Shown here: positions 1 through 7,630 of the stretch, piece by piece
How the letters are laid out: each line of letters opens with the position of its first letter
Position numbering within the stretch: the stretch's first letter is position 1
NCBI GenBank assembly: GCA_963753245.1
Contig: CAVWBK010000008.1
Location: 1-64,000 of the forward strand
Source: VRUE01 sp963753245
GTDB taxonomy: Bacteria > Actinomycetota > Thermoleophilia > Solirubrobacterales > 70-9
DNA length: 64,000 nucleotides
Direction: 5' to 3'
Notes under the pieces: model-generated
Seen by the model: only the letters and a program-made list of their open reading frames with translations
The model's database searches: none
What the model was told of the DNA's origin: nothing
Position numbers and translations under genes: made by a program

Positions 1-912
1 GAGGAGCGTATCGACATCGCGGGCCGCCTCGACCGCCGGCCGGAGGTCGCGATGACGTTGAAACGCACCAGCCGATCCATGCCGGCGATACCGATGGCCA
101 GAGAAGGCCGCCGATCGTCGTCGGAATGAGGCAGACCAGGAGCGCGATCAGGACCGTCGCTGAGAGCACGGTCCCGGAATAGTTGGCGAGCGGCCAAAGG
201 GTGACGCAGACGATCAGGAAGATGTCGTCAGACCCGACAGCAGAATCGACAGCGCCAGTTCGTTTGGCGTCTTCTGCCGTTCGGCGCCTTCTACCAGCGC
301 GATCATCCGGTCGATGAAGGTCGAGCCGGCGCGGCGGTGATCCTCACCTTGATGAAGTCGGAGAGCACCGTTGTTCCGCCGGTGACGGCCGATCGATTCC
401 GCCGCTCGCAATAAAGGGCGCGGAGTCGCCGGTGATCGCTGAATTCATTGACAGAGGCGACGCCTTCAAGAATCTCGCCGTCACCGGGAATGACCTCGCC
501 CGCTTCGACCACACGACATCGCCCAGGCGAATCGAGCGCGTTCACGCCTTCGACGACGCCACTCGAGATTTTCCGGATCGACGTAGCGCTTGGCGCGCGT
601 GTCGCTGCGGGTGCGCCGCAAAGCGTCGGCTTGCGCCTTGCCGCGCCCTTCGGCGACGGCCTCGGCGAAATTGGCGAACAGCACTGTGAACCACAGCCAG
701 GCGGCGATCTGGCCCGAGAACAAAGCGGTCCCGTTGTGGGTCAGAAGATCGCGAATGAAGAACAGGGTCACCATCAGCGACACCACTTCGGTGACGAAGA
801 TGACCGGGTTCTTCGCCAGCGCCCGCGGGTCGAGCTTGCGCAATGCGTCGATTGACGCGCTGGCGACGATACCGCTGTCGAACAGGCCTTGCGGCGTGGC
901 TTTGGAGGCCAT
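1..912 (-). pseudogene. kdpB: KdpB, potassium-transporting P-type ATPase subunit B, N-terminal part, multiply frameshifted, cut by window edge
   Basis: KdpB is the ATP-hydrolysing P-type subunit of the KdpFABC high-affinity K+ pump in the inner membrane. It starts at 912 and the first ~118 residues read cleanly (transmembrane part, then AEAVAEGRGKAQA and RTRSDTRAKR). After that the KdpB sequence continues only by changing frame: VVEAGEVIPGDGEILEG around 440-505, VTGGTTVLSDFIKV around 340-390, FIDRMIALVEGAERQKTPNE around 240-325, then the LIALLVCLIPTTIGGLL segment around 105-165. At least six indels lie within about 900 nt while every segment stays conserved, so sequencing error or very recent damage is likelier than old decay. 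The P-loop aspartate region lies beyond the window. It begins 13 nt after kdpA, as is normal for the operon. Confidence 0.9.
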
Positions 913-925
913 GTCGAATCTCCGA

Positions 926-2636
926 TCAGAAGGTCTTGCCGTCGAGCATCAGGAAGTGCTCGACGATGGGCGCCAGCGACAGCGCCGGGAAATATTGCAG
1001 GAGGTAGAGAATGATGATGATACCCACGAGGAGGCCGACGAAGAGCGGCCCGTCGGTCGGGAAGGTGCCAGCCGAAGCGGGGATCTTCTTCTTCGCGGCC
1101 AGCGATCCGGCCAACGCCAGCACCGGAACGACAAAGGCGAAGCGGCCGAGCAGCATCGCGATGCCGAGCGTCGAATTGAACCAGAGCGTGTTGCCATTCA
1201 GGCCGGCGAAGGCCGAGCCATTGTTGGCGTTGGCCGACGCATAGGCGTAGAGGATCTCCGAAAGGCCGTGCGGCCCGTTGTTGTTCAGACTGTCGAGCGC
1301 CATTTGCAACAACGCCGACGCGCCCGCGAAGCCGAGCACCACCAGCGGATAGATCAGCACCGCCAGCATCGCGAGCTTCATCTCGCGCGTCTCGATTTTC
1401 TTGCCGAGATATTCGGGCGTGCGGCCGACCATCAGCCCGGCGACGAACACGGCGATAATCGCGAGCACCAGGAACCCGTAGAGTCCTGCGCCGACGCCAC
1501 CTGGCCAGATGCAACCGGCCAGGAGGTTGAACATCGGGACCATCCCGGCCAAGGGGGTAGCGAAGTCGTGCATCGCGTTGACCGACCCGGTGCTGGTGCC
1601 GGAGGTGGCGGTCACGTAGAGCACGGACATCGCCTGACCGTTGCGAACCTCCTTGCCTTCGAGATTGCCCGCCGACGGGTCCACGCCCTGCGCTGTCAGA
1701 ATCGGATTGCCGGCGGTCTCCGACCAATAGGCGACGCCAACGCCGGCGATGAAAAAAACCGCCATAGCCGCCAGGATCGCGCGTCCTTGACGCATGTCGC
1801 CGACGGCGCGGCCGAAGGCGAGCACAGAAGCGACGGGAATCAACAGCAGCGCCCAGATCTCCAGCATGTTGGTCCAGCCGTTGGGGTTCTCGAACGGATG
1901 CGCCGCATTGGCGTTGAAGAAGCCGCCGCCGTTGGTCCCAAGCTCCTTGATGATCTCCTGGCTGGCGACCGGCCCGATCGAAATGGTCTGCCTGGCGCCT
2001 TCCAGGGTCGTGGCGTCGACAGCCCCGACCAGCGTTTGCGGCATGCCCAGAGCGACGAAGACCAGCGCCCCGACCACCGAGATCGGCAGGAGGATGTAAA
2101 GCGTGACTTCGGGTCACATCGACCCAGAAATTGCCGACGGTGGTCGAGGAGGAGCGCGCAAAGCCGCGCACCAGCGCGAAAGCCATCGCGAGACCGGTCG
2201 CCGCCGACAAAAAGTTATGAACGGTGAGGCCGAGCATCTGGGTCAGATGGCTCATCGTGGTCTCGCCGCTATAATTCTGCCAGTTGGTGTTGGTGATAAA
2301 GCTCACCGATGTGTTGAACGCGAGGTCCGGCGCCACCGCGTCAAAGCCGCGCGGGTTCAGTGGGAGGAAGCTTTGCAGGCGCTGCAAGACATAGAGCGAC
2401 AGGAATCCGGCGACGGAGAACGCGAGCATCGCCAGCGTATAGACAAACCAGTCCTGCTCGTGCGCTGGATCAACTCCCGCCAAGCGATAGAAGCCGCGCT
2501 CGACCGGTCCCAATGCGGGACTGAGAAAGGTTCTTTCGCCCGCGTATACGTCGGCAATGAATTTGCTGAGCGGTATGGCGCAGGCCAGAACCAGCGCGAG
2601 CACAAGCGCGATCTGCGCCCAGCCGACGAGCGTCAT
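926..2636 (-). pseudogene. kdpA: KdpA, potassium-binding subunit, single frameshift
   Basis: KdpA is the ten-helix channel-like subunit that binds and selects K+ in the KdpFABC complex. The ATG at 2636 opens with MTLVGWAQIALVLALVLA. Four filter-like regions are visible: NTNWQNY, GTNGGGFFNANAAHPFEN, TGSVNAMHDFATPLAG and FAGLNGNTLWFN. The frame breaks at 2108-2109, where an extra T on the plus strand (an extra A in the gene) turns a reading of VDVTRVTLYILLPIS into VDVTRSHALH; the second frame resumes at once and runs to 926. Repaired, it would be about 569 residues, the usual KdpA length. A single-base error is the simplest explanation. It sits between kdpF (15-nt gap) and kdpB (13-nt gap). Confidence 0.93.
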
Positions 2637-2651
2637 CGCATCACCCTTTGA

Positions 2652-2738
2652 TCAGAATTTTTCCGGATGGATCAGTGTGTAGAGGAGGTAGAGGCCGAGC
2701 CCGACGGCGACGACCAGTCCGAGGATGGGCTCACTCAT
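2652..2738 (-). CDS. kdpF: KdpF, small stabilising subunit of the Kdp K+ pump
   Basis: A 28-residue single-helix membrane peptide, MSEPILGLVVAVGLGLYLLY followed by TLIHPEKF. This matches KdpF, the small subunit that stabilises the KdpABC complex, in length, in the central hydrophobic helix and in the H/R-P-E-K/R-F ending. It is encoded 15 nt before kdpA in the same direction, its standard operon position. It is easily missed because of its size. I am confident from the sequence pattern and the context. Confidence 0.93.
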   Translation of the reverse strand: MSEPILGLVVAVGLGLYLLYTLIHPEKF

Positions 2739-2747
2739 CGGATGCTG

Positions 2748-2831
2748 CTAGAGTTGACGCAGCGCGACGGCGTAGAGGCCCATCAACGCCAAAGCCGCCA
2801 AACCGAGCGCCACGAATGCGACGTCGACCAT
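2748..2831 (-). CDS. 27-residue hydrophobic leader protein upstream of kdpF
   Basis: ATG at 2831, TAG at 2748-2750; the product begins MVDVAFVALGLAALALMGLY and ends AVALRQL. One predicted transmembrane helix with a short basic tail. It lies 9 nt before kdpF in the same direction, so it is probably the first gene of the kdp transcript. From memory, comparable small hydrophobic ORFs precede kdpF in other alphaproteobacteria, but I cannot verify this here and no function is known to me. It could be an additional Kdp-associated small subunit or a leader peptide. Confidence 0.6.
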   Translation of the reverse strand: MVDVAFVALGLAALALMGLYAVALRQL

Positions 2832-3257
2832 GTTCGCCTCCTTGCTGGAGCGGCTTTTAGCGCTGGCCGGCGTAAGGTTTCGATTGCGAATTGGGGGGCG
2901 GAGCGTAAGGATTCCATAAGGTTCTGTCCGCAATGATCCAGGAGGGCGCGAGTTAGGCGCGCGGAGGTCGCGGGAGATCAGACCCGGGCGAGCACAGACG
3001 AAGCAAGCGGGTTCCGTTGCGGAAACGGAAATGCGTCGGATCGTTGCAGCCGCAGTAAATATCACCTACATTGTGTTCATATCAGCGGCTTGACACATTC
3101 GTCGGTGCTAATGGCGGAAAAGATGTGGTAGCAACTTTCGGACGCGGGCTCAGACTTGGCGGCGCGGGGCTCGACTCCTCGTCCGCTAGGGCTTTCGTCA
3201 TGATTTCGCGATAGTCACGCGTCTAAGCGTTGTCTCGCCGTAATTCAGGAGAAAATT
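2832..3257. promoter_or_regulatory. Divergent intergenic region between the kdp operon and the EpsD-like gene
   Basis: 426 nt without a supported gene between two divergent transcripts. It must hold the kdp promoter (leftward) and the promoter of the EpsD-like gene (rightward). I see no clear sigma-70 boxes and no confident operator. The only well-defined element is the AGGAGA ribosome-binding site at 3247-3252, just before the TTG start at 3258. Confidence 0.4.
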
Positions 3258-4060
3258 TTGCTGCACATAACGCCAATGTCTCGGCGCCGGTGGCGAATAG
3301 CTGCAATCGCGTGCGCGCTGCCGGCGGCGATGCTGCTCGCTGGATGCGGCAAGAAGCAAGCAGAGCCGGCCGCGGTCGGCCAGGTCATCGCTCATGTCGG
3401 TCCGGACGATGTAACTCAGCAGGAACTGGACAACGAGCTTCGCCTCGCCAACGTGCCCGCCGATAAGCGCAACGACCAGATCGTCAAGGCGGCGTTGTCG
3501 CGCATCGTCGAACGCAAGTATCTGGTCCAGCAGGCGCTCGCGGCGAAGCTCGATCGCGAACCGACCGTGCATCTCGATCTCTTGCGCTCGAGGGAGCAGA
3601 TCCTTGCCGGCGCTTTCGTTCAGCGCGATCTGTCCTCCAAGATGAGCTCGATTTCCAAAAACGAAATCGACAGCTACATCCAAGCCCACCCCAAGCAGTT
3701 CGACCAGCGGGAGCTGTTCCAGGTCGACCAGATTTCCTTCACGACGCCGAAAGACGTGGAGGCTCTCTCGGCGGCGACGAAGGATTTCAAGTCGCTCGAT
3801 CAAGTTGAAGCGAAGCTCAACGAGATGAACATAAAATTCAGCCGCGGCACGGCGACCTTGGACAGCGCAACAATGCCCGCTGAGATGCTGAAGGTGCTGG
3901 ACGCTCGCAAACCCGACGACGTTTACTTCATACGTTCAAGAGGGAGCGCGAGCTTTTTCAAGGTGACGTCTGTCAATTCGAAGCCGCTTACCACCGACCA
4001 GGCCAATGAGTTCGCGAAACGCCAGGTCCGGGTCGAAATCGGCAGAAAGGGCGCTGAAGA
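3258..4060 (+). CDS. EpsD-family peptidyl-prolyl isomerase-like lipoprotein, C-terminus lost at the chimeric junction
   Basis: Secreted lipoprotein with a SurA/parvulin-type N-terminal chaperone region, like the EpsD proteins of Gram-negative exopolysaccharide export. A TTG start at 3258 fits the AGGAGA box 6 nt upstream; an ATG at 3276 is the alternative. The signal peptide ends in the lipobox LLAGC with Cys30. Then come VIAHVGPDDVTQQELDNELR (the usual EpsD opening), a long helical chaperone part, and a degenerate parvulin-like part (LFQVDQISFTT, DLDSATMPAEM-like). From about 4,055 the open frame (to 4133) reads through antisense MFS sequence and is not native, so the true C-terminus is missing. 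No other exopolysaccharide genes are present, consistent with a foreign fragment. Confidence 0.75.
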
Positions 4061-4078
4061 ACGAGTGCCAGAGCAGAA
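4050..4078. other. Probable chimeric junction between proteobacterial and actinobacterial DNA
   Basis: Coming from the left, the EpsD-like protein is recognisable up to about RVEIGRKGAEE (near 4,055). Coming from the right on the minus strand, the MFS protein is recognisable up to TLSFAVFLL (near 4,071) and then reads WHSFFSALSADFDPD, which is antisense EpsD. Two genes from different phyla are therefore fused tail to tail with both 3' ends missing and no intergenic spacer or mobile element. This is the pattern of a misassembled or chimeric contig. Confidence 0.75.
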
Positions 4079-4280
4079 AGACCGCGAAGCTCAGGGTGTA
4101 GGCGTTGACGGTCCACTCCAGGGACTGGATTGAGGCGCCGAGGCTGTTCTGGATCGAGGGCAGCGCCATCGTCACGACGAGGTTGTCGAGCGTGGCCATG
4201 AAGAGGCCGATCGAGACGATCGCGAGCGTCCAGGGCAGACTCGGTTTGCTTGGCGCTCGGAGGAATTTGGGGAGGGACAT
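4071..4280 (-). CDS. MFS drug transporter (DHA2/EmrB type), N-terminal 70 residues only
   Basis: The first 70 residues of a 14-helix drug:H+ antiporter of the major facilitator superfamily: helix 1 with the DHA2 motif LDNLVVTMALPSIQ, then SIQSLEWTVNAYTLSFAVFLL entering helix 2. A full protein would be about 460-520 residues; the remainder is replaced by EpsD antisense sequence. It starts 49 nt after the tetR gene in the same direction, so it was probably the efflux pump controlled by that repressor. It is non-functional as shown; in the source genome it is likely intact. Confidence 0.8.
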
Positions 4281-4295
4281 TGGTTTCTCCTTTTG

Positions 4296-4316
4296 TGTGA
4301 TTACTCACTCACTTGA
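4296..4316 (-). promoter_or_regulatory. Half-operator-like ACTCACTCACT ahead of the MFS gene
   Basis: The 49-nt gap between the tetR stop and the MFS start contains TGATTACTCACTCACTTGA. This repeats one arm (ACTCACT) of the perfect operator found in front of tetR. It suggests a second, weaker TetR binding site controlling the pump directly. Confidence 0.45.
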
Positions 4317-4329
4317 CGAACAAAAAAAC

Positions 4330-4899
4330 TCACTCGGGCCTCGCGTCGGCCTTCGCCAGCACCTGGGCCCAGTGCTCCTGCAGGTCCTCGATCTGGAGGG
4401 CCGCGATCACGTTGCAGAGCATGCCGCGGGCGAAGAAGCGCTGGATCTCCTGCGGCTGCTCTCCCGACTCCCGCTCGGCCATTTCGAGCAACATCGCGAA
4501 GCCGCGGCGCAGGGCTTTTCGCACCTCCGGCTCGCCTGCGGCGGCCTGACCCTGTAACTGGGTGAGCAGGAGCTCTGGATCCTGCAGCAGGTCGGTGTAG
4601 GCCTCCCCCATTGCCTCTAGCACCGGCCGATTCTCACCGCGTGCCTGCACGGCGGCCTCGACCAAAGTGTCGTGAATCCGTTCGTAGCTGCGCTCGAGGA
4701 TCGCCACGAAGAGCTCGATCTTGGTCGGGAAGAGCTTGAAGAGATAGGCCTGGGAGAGACCCGCCGCGCGGGCGACATCGGTGGTCGGGGTGCCGTAGAG
4801 CCCGCGCGCGCCGAACTCCTTAACGGCGACCCGCAACACCTGCTCGCGACGCTCTTCGGCGGTCGAGAGTGACTTCACGCTAGCTTGATCGAAGGCCAT
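4330..4899 (-). CDS. TetR-family transcriptional repressor
   Basis: A 189-residue TetR regulator that should repress its own gene and the following MFS pump gene and be released by a small ligand. The N-terminal helix-turn-helix is clear: AVKEFGARGLYGTPTTDVAR then AAGLSQAYLFKLFPTKIELF (residues ~26-65). The C-terminal ligand/dimerisation domain is generic and gives no ligand hint. A perfect 7-bp inverted repeat lies 3 nt upstream of the ATG (see separate entry). The gene order tetR then MFS, same strand with 49 nt between, is typical of a self-regulated efflux module. Confidence 0.92.
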   Translation of the reverse strand: MAFDQASVKSLSTAEERREQVLRVAVKEFGARGLYGTPTTDVARAAGLSQAYLFKLFPTKIELFVAILERSYERIHDTLVEAAVQARGENRPVLEAMGEAYTDLLQDPELLLTQLQGQAAAGEPEVRKALRRGFAMLLEMAERESGEQPQEIQRFFARGMLCNVIAALQIEDLQEHWAQVLAKADARPE

Positions 4900-4901
4900 T
4901 T

Positions 4902-4919
4902 AGTGAGTATGCACTCACT
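4902..4919. promoter_or_regulatory. TetR operator, AGTGAGT-ATGC-ACTCACT
   Basis: Perfect 7-bp inverted repeat with a 4-bp centre, three bases before the tetR start codon and followed by another CACTTA extension. TetR repressors with targets of the type TNAGTGAGT...ACTCACTNA are common in actinobacteria. Its position would let the repressor block its own transcription. The repeated arm near 4303-4313 supports the assignment. Confidence 0.7.
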
Positions 4920-5083
4920 CACTTAATTTGTCAAGGGCCGCATTCCTGCGGCGCTGAGCGGTGCACACCTCGCCGCATCCCCCCCCGCCTCCCGGCGCAC
5001 GAGCATTGGCGCCTCGTCACCCATTTTTCAAGCGCACGCTCAATTGCGCCGATCTTCAAACCGTGCGAATCATCAGCAGGCGA

Positions 5084-5500
5084 ATGACTGCAGCCCGGAG
5101 CTCGGCCGGATTCACGCTGGTCGAGCTGCTCGTCGTACTTCTGATTCTCGGCATCCTGGCGGCGATCGCGCTGCCGGCGTTCTTCAGCCAGGATGAAAAG
5201 GCCGGTGACGCCAAGGCCAAGGAGTATGCCCACACCGCGGAGGTCGCAATCGAGACCTATGCGACCGAAAATGAAGGCTCGTTCAAAAAAGCGACGCCGG
5301 CGAAGCTGCTGGTGATCGAGCCGAGTCTGGCAAACGCTTCGATCACGGTTCCCACTGCCCAAGAAACCAAATACAAGATCACCTCCAAAGCGGACACCGG
5401 CCACGAATTCTCAATTGAAAATAACGCTGGGGTTCTCGCCTTCACATGCAAACCCAAAGAATCCGGCGGCTGCCCCGCCAACAAAAAATGGGGCGAATAG
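5084..5500 (+). CDS. Type IV prepilin-like protein
   Basis: About 138 residues with a textbook class III prepilin signal: MTAARSSAG, then FTLVELLVVLLILGILAAIA. Prepilin peptidase would cut between Gly9 and Phe10 and methylate the Phe; the conserved Glu is at +5. The hydrophobic helix is followed by LPAFFSQDEKAGDAKAKEYA, an extended helix, and a small soluble domain with two cysteines near the C-terminus (FTCKPKESGGC). ATG at 5084 is preferred; GTG at 5063 is possible. No pilus motor, platform or peptidase gene is nearby, so assembly must rely on genes elsewhere. It may be a minor pilin or a pseudopilin. Confidence 0.85.
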   Translation: MTAARSSAGFTLVELLVVLLILGILAAIALPAFFSQDEKAGDAKAKEYAHTAEVAIETYATENEGSFKKATPAKLLVIEPSLANASITVPTAQETKYKITSKADTGHEFSIENNAGVLAFTCKPKESGGCPANKKWGE

Positions 5501-5632
5501 CCGACCGAATGTAGCCTGGTCGACGATGTTTTCCCCGCTGAGGGTGATGCTGATACTGGCTGAGGACTCCGTCGACGCACGTCGCCATCGCGTAGGCCTT
5601 CGTGGCCCTTGGAGTTGAAGGCCGATCAGCAA

Positions 5633-6253
5633 TCAGGGAGGCGGGATCGGGACAATCGGCTGCGTCGGGGGGCCAGTAACAACGGGCCCTGGCTTGGGAA
5701 GCGGTGGCGGTGGCTTGGGTCCCAGGATGCCAACGTAGTCTGTGATGATCGCATCGAAAGGTTCCGCGCCTTCCACTCCCACGGTCCGGGTGATGTTCGC
5801 GCCGAGCACCCTGTATCGCGATGTCGGAGCCCGCTTGGACACCCGCCACCGGCATATGTGGTCGAGCTTCCCACAGGGCCTGGTCGGCCTGAAGTAGGAG
5901 GCGAAGCTACCGGCGGGGGCATTGACCCCTGTCGGTTCCCAGGCGACGGGACAGGGCCCCGTCAGTGGAATGTCGATGCAGCTGAATTTTTCGATCCTCG
6001 CGGTAATCACTTTGCCGGGCCGGACGATGTGCGGCGAGATCCGGAGGGTCCCCACAACCGATGTCAACAGGCAGGATTCCAGGCTGGCGCCCTTGGTTCC
6101 ACAGGGGAGGGGTTTGGGCAGAAGATCCGAGGGACGGGCGGCGCGAGAGGAATGCGCGCTCGGGTCAATCCGAGGCGCCGACTGGCCGCTGGCGGTCGAG
6201 GACAGCAGACAAAGCGCCGCGACGAATGCGAGTCCGATTGCTGTAGGCCGCAT
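5633..6253 (-). CDS. Secreted hypothetical protein with proline-rich C-terminus
   Basis: 206 residues. An Ala/Leu-rich signal peptide (MRPTAIGLAFVAALCLLSST, then ASGQ) is followed by a disordered Ser/Arg segment. Next is a compact region with regularly spaced cysteines (LPCGTKGASLESC, FSCIDIPLTGPC, PCGKLDHICRW), probably disulphide-bonded outside the cell. The last ~35 residues are proline-rich (KPPPPLPKPGPVV, then PPTQPIVPIPPP), resembling a wall-spanning or extended linker tail. I do not recognise a family. It is a single gene with no co-directional neighbour within 350 nt. Confidence 0.6.
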   Translation of the reverse strand: MRPTAIGLAFVAALCLLSSTASGQSAPRIDPSAHSSRAARPSDLLPKPLPCGTKGASLESCLLTSVVGTLRISPHIVRPGKVITARIEKFSCIDIPLTGPCPVAWEPTGVNAPAGSFASYFRPTRPCGKLDHICRWRVSKRAPTSRYRVLGANITRTVGVEGAEPFDAIITDYVGILGPKPPPPLPKPGPVVTGPPTQPIVPIPPP

Positions 6254-6616
6254 GCCCCCAGCATCCTAACCCAGGGGGATTCGGGCGAAATGACCCCTCA
6301 TCTCTCGAGATCAGATAAGGAAGGCGTCGGGTTGGGGTATCCATCAATGAGAGACGCGAACCGGGTCAATCTCCTCGGACCCTGATCGGCTCTAGGCGCG
6401 GGGACGGCAGCGCATGGATTGGGCCTCGACCTGACCGCACCGCTGACTCGCAAAGGAGGACCGGTGCCGCAGTCTTAACACGGGGGTGGCTCGACCTCTG
6501 AGAAAGCTGGAGCGTTGTCCAGCTTGCACGTCGCCACTTCGAGGACCGAAGCCGTACTCATCAGACCGTGCGACGGCGGTCAGTTCAGTCGCCCCGGGTT
6601 CCCAACTGGGCCCGGC
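6254..6616. other. Intergenic, no supported feature
   Basis: 363 nt between two leftward secreted-protein genes. It should contain the promoter of the gene at 5633-6253, but I see no convincing -35/-10 pair, hairpin or repeat. Confidence 0.4.
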
Positions 6617-7207
6617 TCAGTGGATCTTGCCGACGATGAGCTCATTGACCAGGGTGATCACGTGTATGAGGGAGATGTCGCCCTGCTGAGCGACACCGCC
6701 TGCTGACACCATCAACTCTGCGCCGCCGGGCGAGGGTCCGTATCCGGTCACAGTGATGTGGGTGAGCGATGGCTCGCCGGCACAGATTGGGCCGGTGCGC
6801 ACTTCCAGCGGCGATGGTGCCGGCGCTTCTTCAGACCCGCACGGCGGCAGCGATGCGCTCGTCTTTGTGCCGGTCACAAAGAACGCCTTCTTCCCGACCT
6901 TCAGCGCCTTGCTCACTTCGCCGAAGACCTCGTGTTCTCGCGCTGCCGAGTGCACGGCGTCGCTTTCGGCCAGGGTGAACAGTTTCTGGCTCCAAGGGAC
7001 GATCTGGATTACAAGCGCGGGTTTGTAGTGGTTGTGAATCTTGCCCGTAAAGGTGCATAAATTGCCGACTTTCTTTTCGAGCTTCAGCGGGCCGGTGCCC
7101 GCCAGATTCGCGATTGCGCCGCGTGATAAAGCCGAGCAGTCCGGAATTTTCGGCGAACTCTTGTGAGACGCCAGCGCGAAGGCGGGGAGCGTGATCAAGG
7201 CCAGCAC
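6617..7207 (-). CDS. Secreted hypothetical protein, loosely DUF3558-like
   Basis: 196 residues from GTG at 7207. The signal peptide LALITLPAFALA is short from this start; a CTG a few codons upstream, after a GAGGAG box, would give a more complete one (RRGTRSALLVVLALITLPAF), so the start is uncertain. The mature part has a CSALSRGAIANLAGTG / NLCTFTG pattern and a conserved VIQIVPW segment, reminiscent of the DUF3558 group of small secreted actinobacterial proteins, then a second cysteine pair (PPCGSEE, GPICAGE). Function unknown. The assignment to DUF3558 is a weak resemblance only. Confidence 0.55.
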   Translation of the reverse strand: MLALITLPAFALASHKSSPKIPDCSALSRGAIANLAGTGPLKLEKKVGNLCTFTGKIHNHYKPALVIQIVPWSQKLFTLAESDAVHSAAREHEVFGEVSKALKVGKKAFFVTGTKTSASLPPCGSEEAPAPSPLEVRTGPICAGEPSLTHITVTGYGPSPGGAELMVSAGGVAQQGDISLIHVITLVNELIVGKIH

Positions 7208-7449
7208 TACCAGCAGTGCACTCCTCGTGCCTCGCCTGCGTCTTTAACCGCTTGAGAGCCACGGCGTCGCATCCGAACCGAGAGTAGCAGCGGCCCGAGC
7301 GTGCAAGCCACCGCTCCTCCTGCTCCCTAGAAGAGGAGCAGAGGCGGCCCCCGGGCATCGGCGCTTCCGCTTGGACGAAACCCGGACCTCTTCGGCCTGC
7401 ATCCACTTGGGTGTTTGAGGTGAGAGGACCTCGGCCCCTCAGAAAACAA

Positions 7450-7522
7450 TGGGCGGTACTGGGCTCGAACCAGTGACCTCCTGCTTGTAAAGCAGGCGCT
7501 CTCCCAACTGAGCTAACCGCCC
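7450..7522 (-). tRNA. tRNA-Val (anticodon UAC)
   Basis: On the minus strand the gene runs GGGCGGT, TTAGCTCAGTTGGGAGAGC (D arm), CCTGC-TTTACAA-GCAGG (anticodon arm, anticodon TAC), AGGTC, then the T arm CTGGTTCGAGCCCAG and ACCGCCC plus discriminator A. All stems pair. CCA is not encoded. This is the only intact tRNA in the window and is the closest relative of the truncated 5' halves at 8806, 12241 and 17662. Confidence 0.95.
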
Positions 7523-7630
7523 CGGGAAGGCCTGATTATCGCTTGTGCGGCGAGTTTCGCCAAGTCACGCTGCGCGGTTTGACCGCTTTCGCTCGAGCCC
7601 TCGGTGTTAGGGTCAGGGCGATAGCCCCGG

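Noticed and set aside
590..2227. 545-residue open frame on the plus strand across kdpB/kdpA
   Set aside because: Antisense to clearly recognisable KdpA; low-complexity Arg-rich translation without family motifs, a common GC-rich shadow.
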